DNA from: Pseudomonadota bacterium
Lineage (GTDB): Bacteria > Pseudomonadota > Alphaproteobacteria > Geminicoccales > Geminicoccaceae
DNA: 64,000 nt
Direction: 5' to 3'
NCBI GenBank assembly: GCA_030549795.1
Contig: JAUQQO010000009.1
Span: 62,001 to 126,000 of the forward strand
Part shown: piece after piece, positions 1 to 8,173 of the stretch
Layout of the letters: the number at the start of each line of letters is the position of its first letter
How positions within the stretch are numbered: position 1 is the stretch's first letter
The notes under the pieces: generated by a model
Seen by the model: the letters and a program-made list of their open reading frames with translations, nothing else
The model's database searches: none
What the model was told of the DNA's origin: nothing
Program-made: the position numbers and the translations under genes

Positions 1-1
1 C

Positions 2-184
2 ACCCGCGGACTGATCAACCTGCCGCGCGATCCGCGGCAGCTGCACGAGGCGCTGGTCGCCCGCGGCCTCGTACAAAGACTGGACGGACCGCCGCCGGTG
101 GCGCGCCCGCATCCCCTCGACGATCTCGCCCGGGTGGTCGAACGGGTGCGGCGGCTGATGGCGGAACTGCCGAGCGCGGCGTAA
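2..184 (+). CDS. C-terminal end of an unidentified protein (5' truncated)
   Basis: An open frame enters from the left edge and stops with TAA at 182-184, leaving about 60 codons. The residues are Arg/Leu-rich with an amphipathic, helix-like tail (ERVRRLMAELPSAA), as in many enzyme C-termini. Codon choice matches the neighbouring genes, so it is probably a real coding end. I do not recognise the family from this fragment. It lies 82 bases upstream of the fatty acid hydroxylase start and could be the preceding gene of the same unit. Confidence 0.5.
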   Translation, partial: TRGLINLPRDPRQLHEALVARGLVQRLDGPPPVARPHPLDDLARVVERVRRLMAELPSAA

Positions 185-266
185 ATCCGAGGCGAGACTT
201 GTGCGCGCCGCAAGCCGCGCCTACCTGCTTGGCGCGGGTGGGCGAACCGCAAGAGAGGACGTGGCG

Positions 267-1028
267 ATGGCGGTCTCTTGGCGGCCTTGGATCCACAAGC
301 GCTACCAGCTCGACAAAATGTCCCTGCGCGAGCTCGTAATCGCCTATTTCACTCATTATTCCATCATCGTCTATTATCTGCTCGCCTCGCTCTCGCTCGC
401 TGCTGCGATCCGCTGGGCCGAGAATTGGACGGGACCGCTTCTGGCAGTCGGGCTTACCCTGCTCGTCTACCCCTTCGCGGAATATCTCTTGCACCGCTTC
501 GTGCTGCACAGCCGCTTCCTCTACCGCTCGCCGCTCACGGCACGGATCTGGAAGCGCATCCACTACGACCACCACAGCGATCCGCACGATCTCTCGGTGC
601 TGTTCGGGGCGCTTTACACCACGCTTCCGACCATCGCGCTTTTGGCTTTGCCCTTGGGCTGGCTGGTCGGCGGTGCGGCGGGAGCGGCGAGCGCCTTTGC
701 CACTGGCTTGTTGCTGTTCGCCGGCTACGAGTTCTGCCACTGCGTCCAGCACCTGCCGTTTACGCCTAAGAACCGGTGGCTGCGTGAGATCAAAAAGCGC
801 CATCTCGCCCACCACTTCCACAACGAGCAGGGCAACTTCGGAATCACGAGCGGGATCGTGGATCGGCTCTTCGGCACCTTTTACGAGCACCCGCGCGCCG
901 TGCCCAAGAGTCCGACCACCTTCAACCTCGGCTATACGGGCGAAGAGCGCAGGCGTTATCCCTGGGTGGCCCTGTCCTCGCCGAGCGAGAGCGAGCTCGC
1001 CCGTCGTCGGAGCCGGCGTGCCGCGTAG
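267..1028 (+). CDS. fatty acid hydroxylase / sterol desaturase family membrane protein
   Basis: A 253-residue integral membrane di-iron hydroxylase. The family's histidine clusters are present: H76-H81 (HRFVLH), H99-H103 (HYDHH), H158-H162 (HCVQH) and H179-H185 (HLAHHFH), separated by hydrophobic segments around residues 28-48, 55-74 and 115-155. The ATG at 267 is preferred over an upstream ATG at 201 because AGAGAGGA sits just before it. The 3' end overlaps the next gene by 11 bases. Its place at the head of a ceramide synthesis locus suggests hydroxylation of the long-chain base or the N-acyl chain of a sphingolipid; this is inference, and carotenoid or other lipid substrates are possible for this superfamily. 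Confidence 0.85.
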   Translation: MAVSWRPWIHKRYQLDKMSLRELVIAYFTHYSIIVYYLLASLSLAAAIRWAENWTGPLLAVGLTLLVYPFAEYLLHRFVLHSRFLYRSPLTARIWKRIHYDHHSDPHDLSVLFGALYTTLPTIALLALPLGWLVGGAAGAASAFATGLLLFAGYEFCHCVQHLPFTPKNRWLREIKKRHLAHHFHNEQGNFGITSGIVDRLFGTFYEHPRAVPKSPTTFNLGYTGEERRRYPWVALSSPSESELARRRSRRAA

Positions 1029-2172
1029 CGACGCGCGTCCCGTCGTCGTTGAGCGGGTGGAAGGCCGCAGGGGCCTTGTGCGCTTCCTCGCCGTGCCGGA
1101 TGCGCTCTACCGTGACGATCCGAATTGGATCAAACCGCTCGATTTCGAGCGGCGGGAACATCTGAACCCGGCTAAGAATCCCTTTCTTTCCCGCATCACC
1201 ATGGCCCTCTTCATCGCCCGACGGGGAGACCGCGACGTCGGGCGCATCTCCGCGCAGGTCAATCACGCCCACCTCGAGCGCTACGGTGATGCCACCGGCC
1301 ATTTCGGCTTCTTCGAAACCGAAGACGACCCGCAAGTGGCGGCTGCCCTCGTGCGCGCCGCCGAGAGCTGGCTGCGCGCGCAGGGACTGCGGCGGATTGC
1401 CGGCCCCTTCGATCCCTCGATCAACGACAGCTGCGGGCTGCTCGTCGAAGGCTTCGAGCGGCCGCCGAGCATCATGATGGGCCACCACCGGCCGTGGTAC
1501 GCGACGAGACTCGAGGAACTCGGCTTTCGCAAGGAGAAGGATCTTTATTGTTATTGGTTCGACTTCGAAAGACCTCTGCCGGCTGAAGCGGAAACCTTGC
1601 TCGCGCGGGCTCGCCGCTCGGCTCGCTTGACCGTGCGCGCGATCGACATGCGCCGTTATGTCGACGAGATCCGCACGATTTGCGACATTTTCAACGACGC
1701 CTGGTCCGAGAACTGGGGCTTCCTGCCCTTCCGCGAAGAGGAAGCGCTCTATCTTGCGCGCACCATCCGGCCACTTGTGCGCGCGCAGGATTTCGCCATC
1801 GCCGAGGTCGACGGCACGCCCGCCGCCATGGTGGTCGTTCTCCCCAACCTCAACCTCGCGATCCGCGACCTCAAGGGGCGCCTGTTGCCCTGGGGTTGGG
1901 CGAAGCTCTTGTGGCGGCTGAAAGTGCGCGGCATCCCGGAATGGCGCCTGCCGCTTTTGGGGGTGCGCAAGGCCTTTCAGCGCGGACCGCTCGGGGCGGC
2001 GCTCGCGCTCGCTGTGCTCGACCACATCCGCCGCGCGCACGCCGACCAAGGGATCCGCGGCGTCGAGCTCTCCTGGATCCTCGAGGACAACCGTCGCGTC
2101 CAGGCGATCATCGAACTGTCCGGCGCGAGGCGGTACAAGACCTACCGGATCTACGCAAAGGACATCGGGTGA
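1018..2172 (+). CDS. bcerS: bacterial ceramide synthase-like GNAT-fold N-acyltransferase
   Basis: A 384-residue soluble acyl-CoA N-acyltransferase-fold protein of the type often labelled 'dATP pyrophosphohydrolase' or GNAT in alphaproteobacteria. The family includes Caulobacter bCerS (CC_1154), which N-acylates the long-chain base in bacterial ceramide synthesis (established knowledge, recalled). The conserved-looking core runs through GPFDPSINDSCGLL, a MGHHRPWY stretch and the C-terminal ELSWILEDNR segment. GTG at 1018 is chosen as start, since frame content upstream of it is the hydroxylase gene in another frame; CGGAG precedes it. It overlaps the hydroxylase by 11 bases and the next gene by 4 (GTGA). 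Linkage to spt and cerR homologues supports the role. Confidence 0.75.
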   Translation: MPRSDARPVVVERVEGRRGLVRFLAVPDALYRDDPNWIKPLDFERREHLNPAKNPFLSRITMALFIARRGDRDVGRISAQVNHAHLERYGDATGHFGFFETEDDPQVAAALVRAAESWLRAQGLRRIAGPFDPSINDSCGLLVEGFERPPSIMMGHHRPWYATRLEELGFRKEKDLYCYWFDFERPLPAEAETLLARARRSARLTVRAIDMRRYVDEIRTICDIFNDAWSENWGFLPFREEEALYLARTIRPLVRAQDFAIAEVDGTPAAMVVVLPNLNLAIRDLKGRLLPWGWAKLLWRLKVRGIPEWRLPLLGVRKAFQRGPLGAALALAVLDHIRRAHADQGIRGVELSWILEDNRRVQAIIELSGARRYKTYRIYAKDIG

Positions 2173-2984
2173 AGGAACCTTCTGCGATCACCGCTGTGGT
2201 GCTGGCCGGCAGCCGCTCCGGTGAGGCCGATCCGGTTGCGCGCGCCGCTGGTGTCGCCGCCAAATGTCTGGCTCCGGTCGCCGGGCGGCCGATGGTCGAA
2301 CATGTGCTCGCGGCCCTGCTCGCCCACCCCAACATCGCAACCGTGATCCTCATCGCCGATCCCGAGCTCGGGCTCGAACGGCTGCGCGGCTTCGCCTCCG
2401 CCTTCGCATGCGGCCGCATCCGCCTGCGCCGGCCGGGCCCGAGCCCGGCTTCGAGCCTGCTCGCCGTCCTCGACGAGCGCGCAGATGAGCCGCTTTTCGT
2501 CACCACCGCCGATCATCCCCTCCTCTCCCCCGCCCTCCTCGACCTGTTCTTCGCTGCGGCGCGCTCATGCAAAGCCGATCTCGTCGCCGCCGTCGCCCCG
2601 CAAGCCGCCGTCGCGGCCGTGGCACCTGCGACCCGTCGCACCTGGTGGCGGTTCCGCGACGGTCGCTTTTCCGGCGCCAATCTCTTCTGGCTCGCCGGGG
2701 CCGCGGCACGTCCGGCGCTCACCTTTTGGCAGCGGGTCGAACGCGAGCGCAAACGGCCCTGGCGCATCGTGCGCATGATCGGCTTGGGCGACCTCCTCTT
2801 ACACCTCGCGCGCCTTCTCACCCTCGAGCAGGCGGCCGCGCGTGCCTCGCGCCGTCTCGGCTGCCGGATCGCCGTTGTCCCCCTCCTCGCGGGCGAGGCG
2901 GCGATCGACGTCGACACCCCCGATGATCTCGCCCTCGTCGAGGCCATCTTGTCCCGACGGACGGCGCTCGGAGTCGCGCCGTGA
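2169..2984 (+). CDS. MobA-like NTP transferase (candidate lipid headgroup nucleotidyltransferase)
   Basis: A 271-residue NTP_transf_3-type nucleotidyltransferase. The N-terminal VLAGSRSGEADPVA loop and the K32 region (AAKCLAPVAGRPM) match the nucleotide-binding start of the family. A TTADHPLL motif at 112-119 gives the metal-binding aspartate, and the C-terminal IDVDTPDDL is typical. GTG at 2169 overlaps the bCerS stop as GTGA. Caulobacter uses a protein of this fold (CpgD, recalled as a phosphoglycerate cytidylyltransferase) to build ceramide diphosphoglycerate, and a comparable role here is a reasonable inference from context. MobA itself is less likely because the gene sits in a lipid locus and has a long insertion around 120-170. 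Confidence 0.75.
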   Translation: MKEPSAITAVVLAGSRSGEADPVARAAGVAAKCLAPVAGRPMVEHVLAALLAHPNIATVILIADPELGLERLRGFASAFACGRIRLRRPGPSPASSLLAVLDERADEPLFVTTADHPLLSPALLDLFFAAARSCKADLVAAVAPQAAVAAVAPATRRTWWRFRDGRFSGANLFWLAGAAARPALTFWQRVERERKRPWRIVRMIGLGDLLLHLARLLTLEQAAARASRRLGCRIAVVPLLAGEAAIDVDTPDDLALVEAILSRRTALGVAP

Positions 2985-3910
2985 GCCGCGTGTTCCGGCT
3001 CGCGCATCTAACCGATGTGCACTTGGGCCCTCTGCCGCGACCGCGGCCGGCCGAGCTGTGCTCCAAGCGCATCACCGGCTTTTTGTCCTGGCAGCTTCGC
3101 CGCCGCTTCCGACACCGGGCCGAAGTGCTCGCCGCGACGCTCGCCGCACTGGCCGAGGAACAGCCCGACCACACGGTGGTCACGGGCGATCTCGTCAACA
3201 TCGCGCTGCCCGACGAGTTCGCGGCCGCCCGGCGCTGGCTCGAGCGGCTCGGGCCGCCCGAGCGCGTGACGGTGATCCCCGGCAACCACGACGCCTATGT
3301 CCCGGGCGTCGCCGAAGCCCATTGGCCCCTCTGGCAACCCTACATGGCCGGGGCGGCAGCCCCGCGCGACTTTCCCTTCCTCCGACGCATCGGCCCCCTC
3401 GTGCTCATCGGACTTTCGAGCGCTGTACCGCGGCCTTGGGGGGATGCCGCAGGAGCGCTCGGCAGCGATCAACTCGAGCGGCTTTCCGCATGCTTGGCAG
3501 CGCTTGGGGAAAGTCGGCTCCTGCGCGTGCTCCTCGTCCACCATCCGCCCGTGTTGGGCTGGAGCCCGAAGCGCAAGGCGCTGCTCGACGCTGCCGAGCT
3601 GCGCGCGCGGCTTGCCCGCGAGCCGGTCGATCTTATCCTGTGCGGCCACGACCATAGGCTCGCCTGCGGAGCCGTCCCCGGTCCCTGTGGCCCGATCCCG
3701 GTGCTTTGCGGACCGTCCGCGTCGTTGATGGCCAAGGAGCGAGACCGGCGCGGCGGCGCTGTGCTCATCACGCTTGCCCCCCAAGCCGGAAGCCCGGGCT
3801 GGACGATCACCGCATGCGCGCTGCGCTTCGATCCCGCCACGCGCAAGATCGTGAAGGAAGAGCTCGTGCTTGCATCCGAGGCTGCGACCACGCCTGCCTG
3901 GTCGCGGTGA
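2981..3910 (+). CDS. metallophosphoesterase (calcineurin-like) family protein
   Basis: A 309-residue phosphoesterase with the full metal-binding motif set: D12-x-H14 (HLTDVHL), G69-D70 (TGDLVN), GNHD at 101-104, an HHPP stretch and a C-terminal GHDHR. These coordinate two metals in the family. No signal peptide is seen, so it should act in the cytoplasm. It starts with GTG overlapping the previous stop by 4 bases, so it is translationally coupled inside the ceramide unit. A role in trimming a phosphorylated lipid or nucleotide intermediate of headgroup synthesis is possible, but substrate cannot be read from sequence. Confidence 0.85.
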   Translation: MSRVFRLAHLTDVHLGPLPRPRPAELCSKRITGFLSWQLRRRFRHRAEVLAATLAALAEEQPDHTVVTGDLVNIALPDEFAAARRWLERLGPPERVTVIPGNHDAYVPGVAEAHWPLWQPYMAGAAAPRDFPFLRRIGPLVLIGLSSAVPRPWGDAAGALGSDQLERLSACLAALGESRLLRVLLVHHPPVLGWSPKRKALLDAAELRARLAREPVDLILCGHDHRLACGAVPGPCGPIPVLCGPSASLMAKERDRRGGAVLITLAPQAGSPGWTITACALRFDPATRKIVKEELVLASEAATTPAWSR

Positions 3911-3994
3911 GCGCGTTCGTCTATCTCGCGCGCGGCGCCGGGCGCCGTCGGCTGGCCTAGCGATCCTTCCACGCGGGCTAACGACCTTGGAACC

Positions 3995-5200
3995 ATGCGC
4001 ATGAGCCGTCTCGACCGCTATGTGATCGGCCAGGTCGTGCGCCCGATGGCCGCGATCGTCGTGATCGCGCTCTTGGCACTTCTCGCCGAGCGCACCTTGC
4101 GGGTACTCGACATCGTTTTGGGCTGGCGCGGGAGCCTACTCGTTCTCTTCGAGATGTTGAGCTATCTTGTTCCGCACTATATGGGGATTGCTCTGCCGGC
4201 GAGTTTTTTCATCGCCATTCTTCTCGTCTTCTCGCGCATGTCGCGTGATGGCGAGCTTGATGGCATGTTCGCCGCGGGCTTCGGTCTGCACCGAATCCTT
4301 TTGCCCCTCTTCGCGATCGCCGCCGTCGTCCTCGTACTCAACGGTCTGATCGTGAGCCATCTCCAGCCCTTTAGCCGCTACGCCTATCGGGCAGCGCTCT
4401 TCGCCCTCTCCAACGTCTCGTTCCTCACGCTGTTGCGCGAGCGAACCTTCCTCACCTTGGGTGAGACTACCTATCGCGTCGAAACGCTCGCCCCGGAGCG
4501 CGATCGCTTCACCGGGCTTCTCCTCTTCAGCCGCCTGCCGGGTGGCGAGACGCTCACCATCACCGCCCGCCGCGGCCGGATCCTTCCCGCAGAAGGCCAA
4601 AGGCCGATCCTCCTCGATCTCGAGGACGGGGTCCAGCAGTTCGTGCCGAGCCCGCGCGCCGGCGCGAGCGACGCGCCGCCCGCGACGGTGCGTTTTCGCA
4701 GCTTTCGCACCGATGTGCGCGGCGGCGAGCCGAAACCGTTCCGCCCGCGGGGAGCTGATGAGCGAGAGCTCACCTTACCGGAGCTGTGGTCGGCGCTCGC
4801 GCACCCGCCCAAGGGCATCGATCCCTCCGAGATCGCCGCCGAGTTCCACGGACGGCTCGCCCGCATCGCATCGACCTTGCTCCTGCCGCTCGTTGCCCTG
4901 CCCCTGGCGATCGCCCGCCGACGGGCGAAACGCTCCTACGGCATCATCGTCGGGATCGCTCTGCTCGTCGGCTACAACCAGCTCTTGCAGTTCGGCGAAT
5001 CGCTTGCTGACGACGGCAAGATCTCGCCCTGGCTGGGTCTGTGGGTGCCGTTTTTCATGTTCTGCTTGCTCGGCCTTTTGCTCGTGTTTTGGAAGACCAC
5101 GCGCGTGCCGCGAGTGCGCGGCACCAGTCGCTTCGATCTTCTGGTCGAGCGCATCGAGCAGAGTCTGGCACAACGTTTTGGCCGTGGAGCCGAACCGTGA
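3995..5200 (+). CDS. LptF/LptG (YjgP/YjgQ) family permease, LptF-like
   Basis: A 401-residue inner-membrane permease. Three N-terminal hydrophobic segments (about 17-40, 50-75 and 100-122) are followed by a hydrophilic, periplasmic-type domain (about 150-285) and three C-terminal membrane segments (about 295-380), the YjgP/YjgQ layout. Classical LptF pairs with LptG and LptB to extract LPS. Here the pair lies inside a ceramide locus, without the surA/pdxA/lptD neighbours often seen in proteobacteria, so the cargo may be a sphingolipid. ATG codons at 3995 and 4001 are both possible; GGAA fits the second slightly better. The stop overlaps the next start as GTGA. Confidence 0.85.
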   Translation: MRMSRLDRYVIGQVVRPMAAIVVIALLALLAERTLRVLDIVLGWRGSLLVLFEMLSYLVPHYMGIALPASFFIAILLVFSRMSRDGELDGMFAAGFGLHRILLPLFAIAAVVLVLNGLIVSHLQPFSRYAYRAALFALSNVSFLTLLRERTFLTLGETTYRVETLAPERDRFTGLLLFSRLPGGETLTITARRGRILPAEGQRPILLDLEDGVQQFVPSPRAGASDAPPATVRFRSFRTDVRGGEPKPFRPRGADERELTLPELWSALAHPPKGIDPSEIAAEFHGRLARIASTLLLPLVALPLAIARRRAKRSYGIIVGIALLVGYNQLLQFGESLADDGKISPWLGLWVPFFMFCLLGLLLVFWKTTRVPRVRGTSRFDLLVERIEQSLAQRFGRGAEP

Positions 5201-6303
5201 GCCGGATCTCGCGCTATCTCAACCGCGTTTACCTCGTGCGCTTTTTGGTCGTGCTCGTGGCGGCAAGCGGCTTTGCCGTGCTCTTCGATCTCTTGGATGC
5301 CGGGCCGAGGGTGGCGCGCCGGCTGCACAGCATCCAGTGGCCGCTTTTGTACTATACGATTTTGCGCTTGCCGAGCTTGCTCAGCGAGCTCTTGCCCATG
5401 GTCGCGCTTGTAGCCGGTCTTCTCGCCGCAACCGATCTGTTGCGCTTGCGCGAGTTGATCGCCCTGTGGGGGGCGGGTCTGTCGCGCCTTGCGCTGCTTG
5501 TCCGCTTATGGCCGGCCATACTCCTGATCGCCGCCTTCAAATTCGTCATCGACGACCGCTTGATACCCCTTTCCGTGCCCGCTCTGCGCGCACTGGGCGT
5601 GACCGAGATCCGCGGCTCGGGTCTGCCGCGCGGTGATGCCCTTTGGGTTCGGCTCGATGGCGAAATCCTGCGGCTGCCGGTGGAAGCCGCGGCTCAGAAA
5701 CAGCCCCGCGATCTCATGATCCTGCGTCTTGACAGCGAGGGACGGCTGATCGAGCGGCTGGATGCCGCCTCCGCGCAACCCGGCGCCGAGTCCTGGCTCT
5801 TGCGCGGCGTCACAAGACGACCCGCTGCGGCGAGCCCTCCCGAACAGCTCGCCGAGCTCGTCTGGCCTATCCGGCTCGATATCGAACAGCTTGCCACCCT
5901 TTCCAAGCCCGCGCGCGAGCTCACCTTGCCGGAGCTCATCGCGGTCATCTCGGCCGATGCCTTTGGCGTGTCCGGTACCGAGGGTCACGAGACCTGGCTG
6001 CACGCTCGGATCGCAGGTATGCTCGGTCTTGCGGCGATCGTCGCGTTGCCGGTGACCCTCGTCCGCCGGGTGAATCGGACGGGCGCCACGCTTGCGATCT
6101 TCGCGCGCGGACTTGCGATCGGTTTCGTTTACGTGATCGGCAACGGTCTGCTTTTGGCCCTGGGCGAGCTCGGGATGATGGCGCCTGCGCTCGCGGCATG
6201 GACTGGTCCCGTGCTCTTGGCGGTGGGCTTGCTCGTGGGTGCGGGCTTGTTCGAGCCCCGACGCGGCCGCACACCCACGGCTCTTTCGCGGGTGCACTCA
6301 TGA
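5197..6303 (+). CDS. LptF/LptG (YjgP/YjgQ) family permease, LptG-like
   Basis: A 368-residue partner permease with the same architecture: N-terminal membrane segments near residues 12-32, 48-72 and 90-112, a middle hydrophilic domain to about 270, then three C-terminal segments. GTG at 5197 overlaps the preceding stop (GTGA), and its own stop overlaps the next ATG (ATGA), so the two permeases and the lipid kinase are coupled. It should form a heterodimer with the LptF-like protein, driven by an LptB-type ATPase that is not in this window. Whether it moves LPS or a ceramide derivative is open. Confidence 0.85.
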   Translation: MSRISRYLNRVYLVRFLVVLVAASGFAVLFDLLDAGPRVARRLHSIQWPLLYYTILRLPSLLSELLPMVALVAGLLAATDLLRLRELIALWGAGLSRLALLVRLWPAILLIAAFKFVIDDRLIPLSVPALRALGVTEIRGSGLPRGDALWVRLDGEILRLPVEAAAQKQPRDLMILRLDSEGRLIERLDAASAQPGAESWLLRGVTRRPAAASPPEQLAELVWPIRLDIEQLATLSKPARELTLPELIAVISADAFGVSGTEGHETWLHARIAGMLGLAAIVALPVTLVRRVNRTGATLAIFARGLAIGFVYVIGNGLLLALGELGMMAPALAAWTGPVLLAVGLLVGAGLFEPRRGRTPTALSRVHS

Positions 6304-7268
6304 GCCGGACGCCTGCGATCGGTTTCGTCAACAACCGCCGCAGCGAGCGCAACCGCCGCGGCATGGCCGATCTCGAACCGATCCTCGCCGCGCATCCCGA
6401 GATCGTCCGCTTCGACTTCACCGAGGCCAACTCCTTGCGCGCGATCGCCCGCGAGCTCGGGCGCCTCAAACCCGAGCTCATCCTCATCAATGGCGGCGAT
6501 GGGACGGTACAGGGGATCCTCACCGAGCTGCTCGAGGAACGACCGCTCGATCCGGTGCCGCCGATCGCCATCCTCCCGCGCGGCATGGCTAATATGACCG
6601 CTGCCGATTGTGGGCTCCGCCAACGCGGCCCGCGCGCGCTCAAGCGGCTGCTCGCAGTCACCCGCCGCGGCCTTCTCGATCGCGTCACGGTGCGCCGGCG
6701 CGTGCTGCGCGTGGCCAATCTCGCCGACGGCAGCGTCCAGCACGGCATGTTCTTGGGGGCGGCCGGCATCACCGATGCCATCCAGCTGTGCAAGAGCCGC
6801 GTGCACAGCCTGGGCCTTAAGGGCGAGGTCGCCCATCTCGTCACCCTCACGCGGCTGTTGTGGGCGTTCGCGCGCGGTCGCCGCCCGCCCGGCATGCTCG
6901 AAGGCGAAAAGGTGGCCATCCGCTTCGAGGACGGCGAAGTGCGCGAAGGGCGCCAGCTCCTGTTGCTCGCGACCACGCTCGACCGCCTCGTGCTCGCCTC
7001 GCGGCCGTTTTGGAACTGCTTCGCCCACCCCTTGCGCTTCACCGCCATCCGCCACCCCCCGGAAGGGCTGGTGCGCCGCGCGCTCTCCGTGCTCTACGGT
7101 GGCGATCGCCGCGCGCTGCCAAAGGACAGCTATTTCAGCCGCGGCGGCGTTCGCGTCGAGCTCGAGCTCGAACGCGAGATCACCATCGACGGCCAATTCT
7201 ATCGACCCGAAGCGGGTCGACCCCTCATCGTCACTGCCCCTGATGAGCTGCGTTTCGTGCGGCTATGA
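6300..7268 (+). CDS. diacylglycerol kinase-fold lipid kinase (candidate ceramide kinase)
   Basis: A 322-residue cytoplasmic lipid kinase. The N-terminal catalytic domain carries the GGDGT nucleotide-binding motif at 65-69 (INGGDGTV) and the LPRGMANM segment that corresponds to the family's LP.GT.N loop. The C-terminal half has the beta-rich lipid-binding domain ending in an EITIDGQ stretch. Caulobacter ceramide kinase CpgB belongs to this fold and sits next to spt (recalled). Position between the permeases and an uncharacterised protein that abuts spt supports ceramide phosphorylation. Diacylglycerol or undecaprenol phosphorylation remains possible. Confidence 0.8.
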   Translation: MSRTPAIGFVNNRRSERNRRGMADLEPILAAHPEIVRFDFTEANSLRAIARELGRLKPELILINGGDGTVQGILTELLEERPLDPVPPIAILPRGMANMTAADCGLRQRGPRALKRLLAVTRRGLLDRVTVRRRVLRVANLADGSVQHGMFLGAAGITDAIQLCKSRVHSLGLKGEVAHLVTLTRLLWAFARGRRPPGMLEGEKVAIRFEDGEVREGRQLLLLATTLDRLVLASRPFWNCFAHPLRFTAIRHPPEGLVRRALSVLYGGDRRALPKDSYFSRGGVRVELELEREITIDGQFYRPEAGRPLIVTAPDELRFVRL

Positions 7269-8173
7269 GCGCGCGCGCCGACCCCATCCTCGCCTTCGTC
7301 GCCGAGGAGACCGCCCAATCCGTACCCGCCCCGGTGCACGCGCTCGCCCAAGCGGCTCGGGCGCGCTTCGGACCGGCGATTTGCGCGGTGCTTTTCTACG
7401 GCAGCTGCCTGCGTGATGGTGTGCTCGAGGATCGGCTCGCCGATTTCTACCTCCTAAGTACCGATGCAGCTGCGGTGACCCCGAACCGCTGGCGCGCGAT
7501 CTTGCTCGAGCTCTTGCCCCCTGATGTGTACCGCATGACGCTTTCCCTCAACGGCCAGATCCTGCGCGCCAAAGTCTCGGTCGTGCCGCTGTGCGTACTC
7601 GAGCGCGCGGTCGAACCCTCAACGCGCGAACCCTATTTTTGGGCCCGGCTGGCCCAGCCGACGGCGCTTCTGTGGGCTTCGGATGCGGAGATCACCGCGC
7701 GCGTGCAGCGACTTCTTGCGCGAGCGGTGCGCACCTTCGCGGCCGAGACGCTGCCGCTTCTGCGCCCCCCAATCGATCCCTGTGCGCTCTTCGAGCGCGG
7801 CTTTTTCGAGAGCTACCGCACCGAGCTGCGCGCCGAAACTCCTGAGCGGGCGCGCACGATCGTGGCGAGCGCCGTCGCGCGGTACCGGCAGCTGGGCGCG
7901 CTTCTCCTCGCCGAGTTGCCGCGACCGGACGAACAGGCCCACGCGCGCGCCTTGCGCTTGTGGGCGCAGCGGCGCTGGCTCGGCCGGCTCCGCGCGCTCG
8001 CGCGCTTGGCCAAGGCCGCCTCGACCTTCGAGGACGCCGCCGACTATGTCGCCTGGAAGATCGAGCGGCATGCCGGCGTGCGGGTGGAGCTGGCTCCCTG
8101 GCAGCGGCGTTTTCCGCGCCTCGCCGGGCTTCTCTTGCTGCCGCGGCTGTTGCGGCGCGGGGCGGTGCGCTGA
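7265..8173 (+). CDS. uncharacterised protein with nucleotidyltransferase-like N-terminus
   Basis: A 302-residue protein whose family I do not recognise with certainty. Residues 40-65 read AVLFYGSCLRDGVL then RLADFYLL, which resembles the GS-x(n)-D-x-D core of polymerase-beta-fold nucleotidyltransferases, but the second acidic residue of the pair is replaced (D60-F-Y). The remainder is helical and Arg/Leu-rich, with no signal peptide; a leucine-rich C-terminus (RLAGLLLLPRLLRRG) could associate with membrane. It overlaps the lipid kinase by 4 bases and ends directly against the spt stop codon. Position matches the Caulobacter gene between the ceramide kinase and spt, which I recall as part of the ceramide-phosphoglycerate genes. 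Confidence 0.65.
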   Translation: MSARADPILAFVAEETAQSVPAPVHALAQAARARFGPAICAVLFYGSCLRDGVLEDRLADFYLLSTDAAAVTPNRWRAILLELLPPDVYRMTLSLNGQILRAKVSVVPLCVLERAVEPSTREPYFWARLAQPTALLWASDAEITARVQRLLARAVRTFAAETLPLLRPPIDPCALFERGFFESYRTELRAETPERARTIVASAVARYRQLGALLLAELPRPDEQAHARALRLWAQRRWLGRLRALARLAKAASTFEDAADYVAWKIERHAGVRVELAPWQRRFPRLAGLLLLPRLLRRGAVR

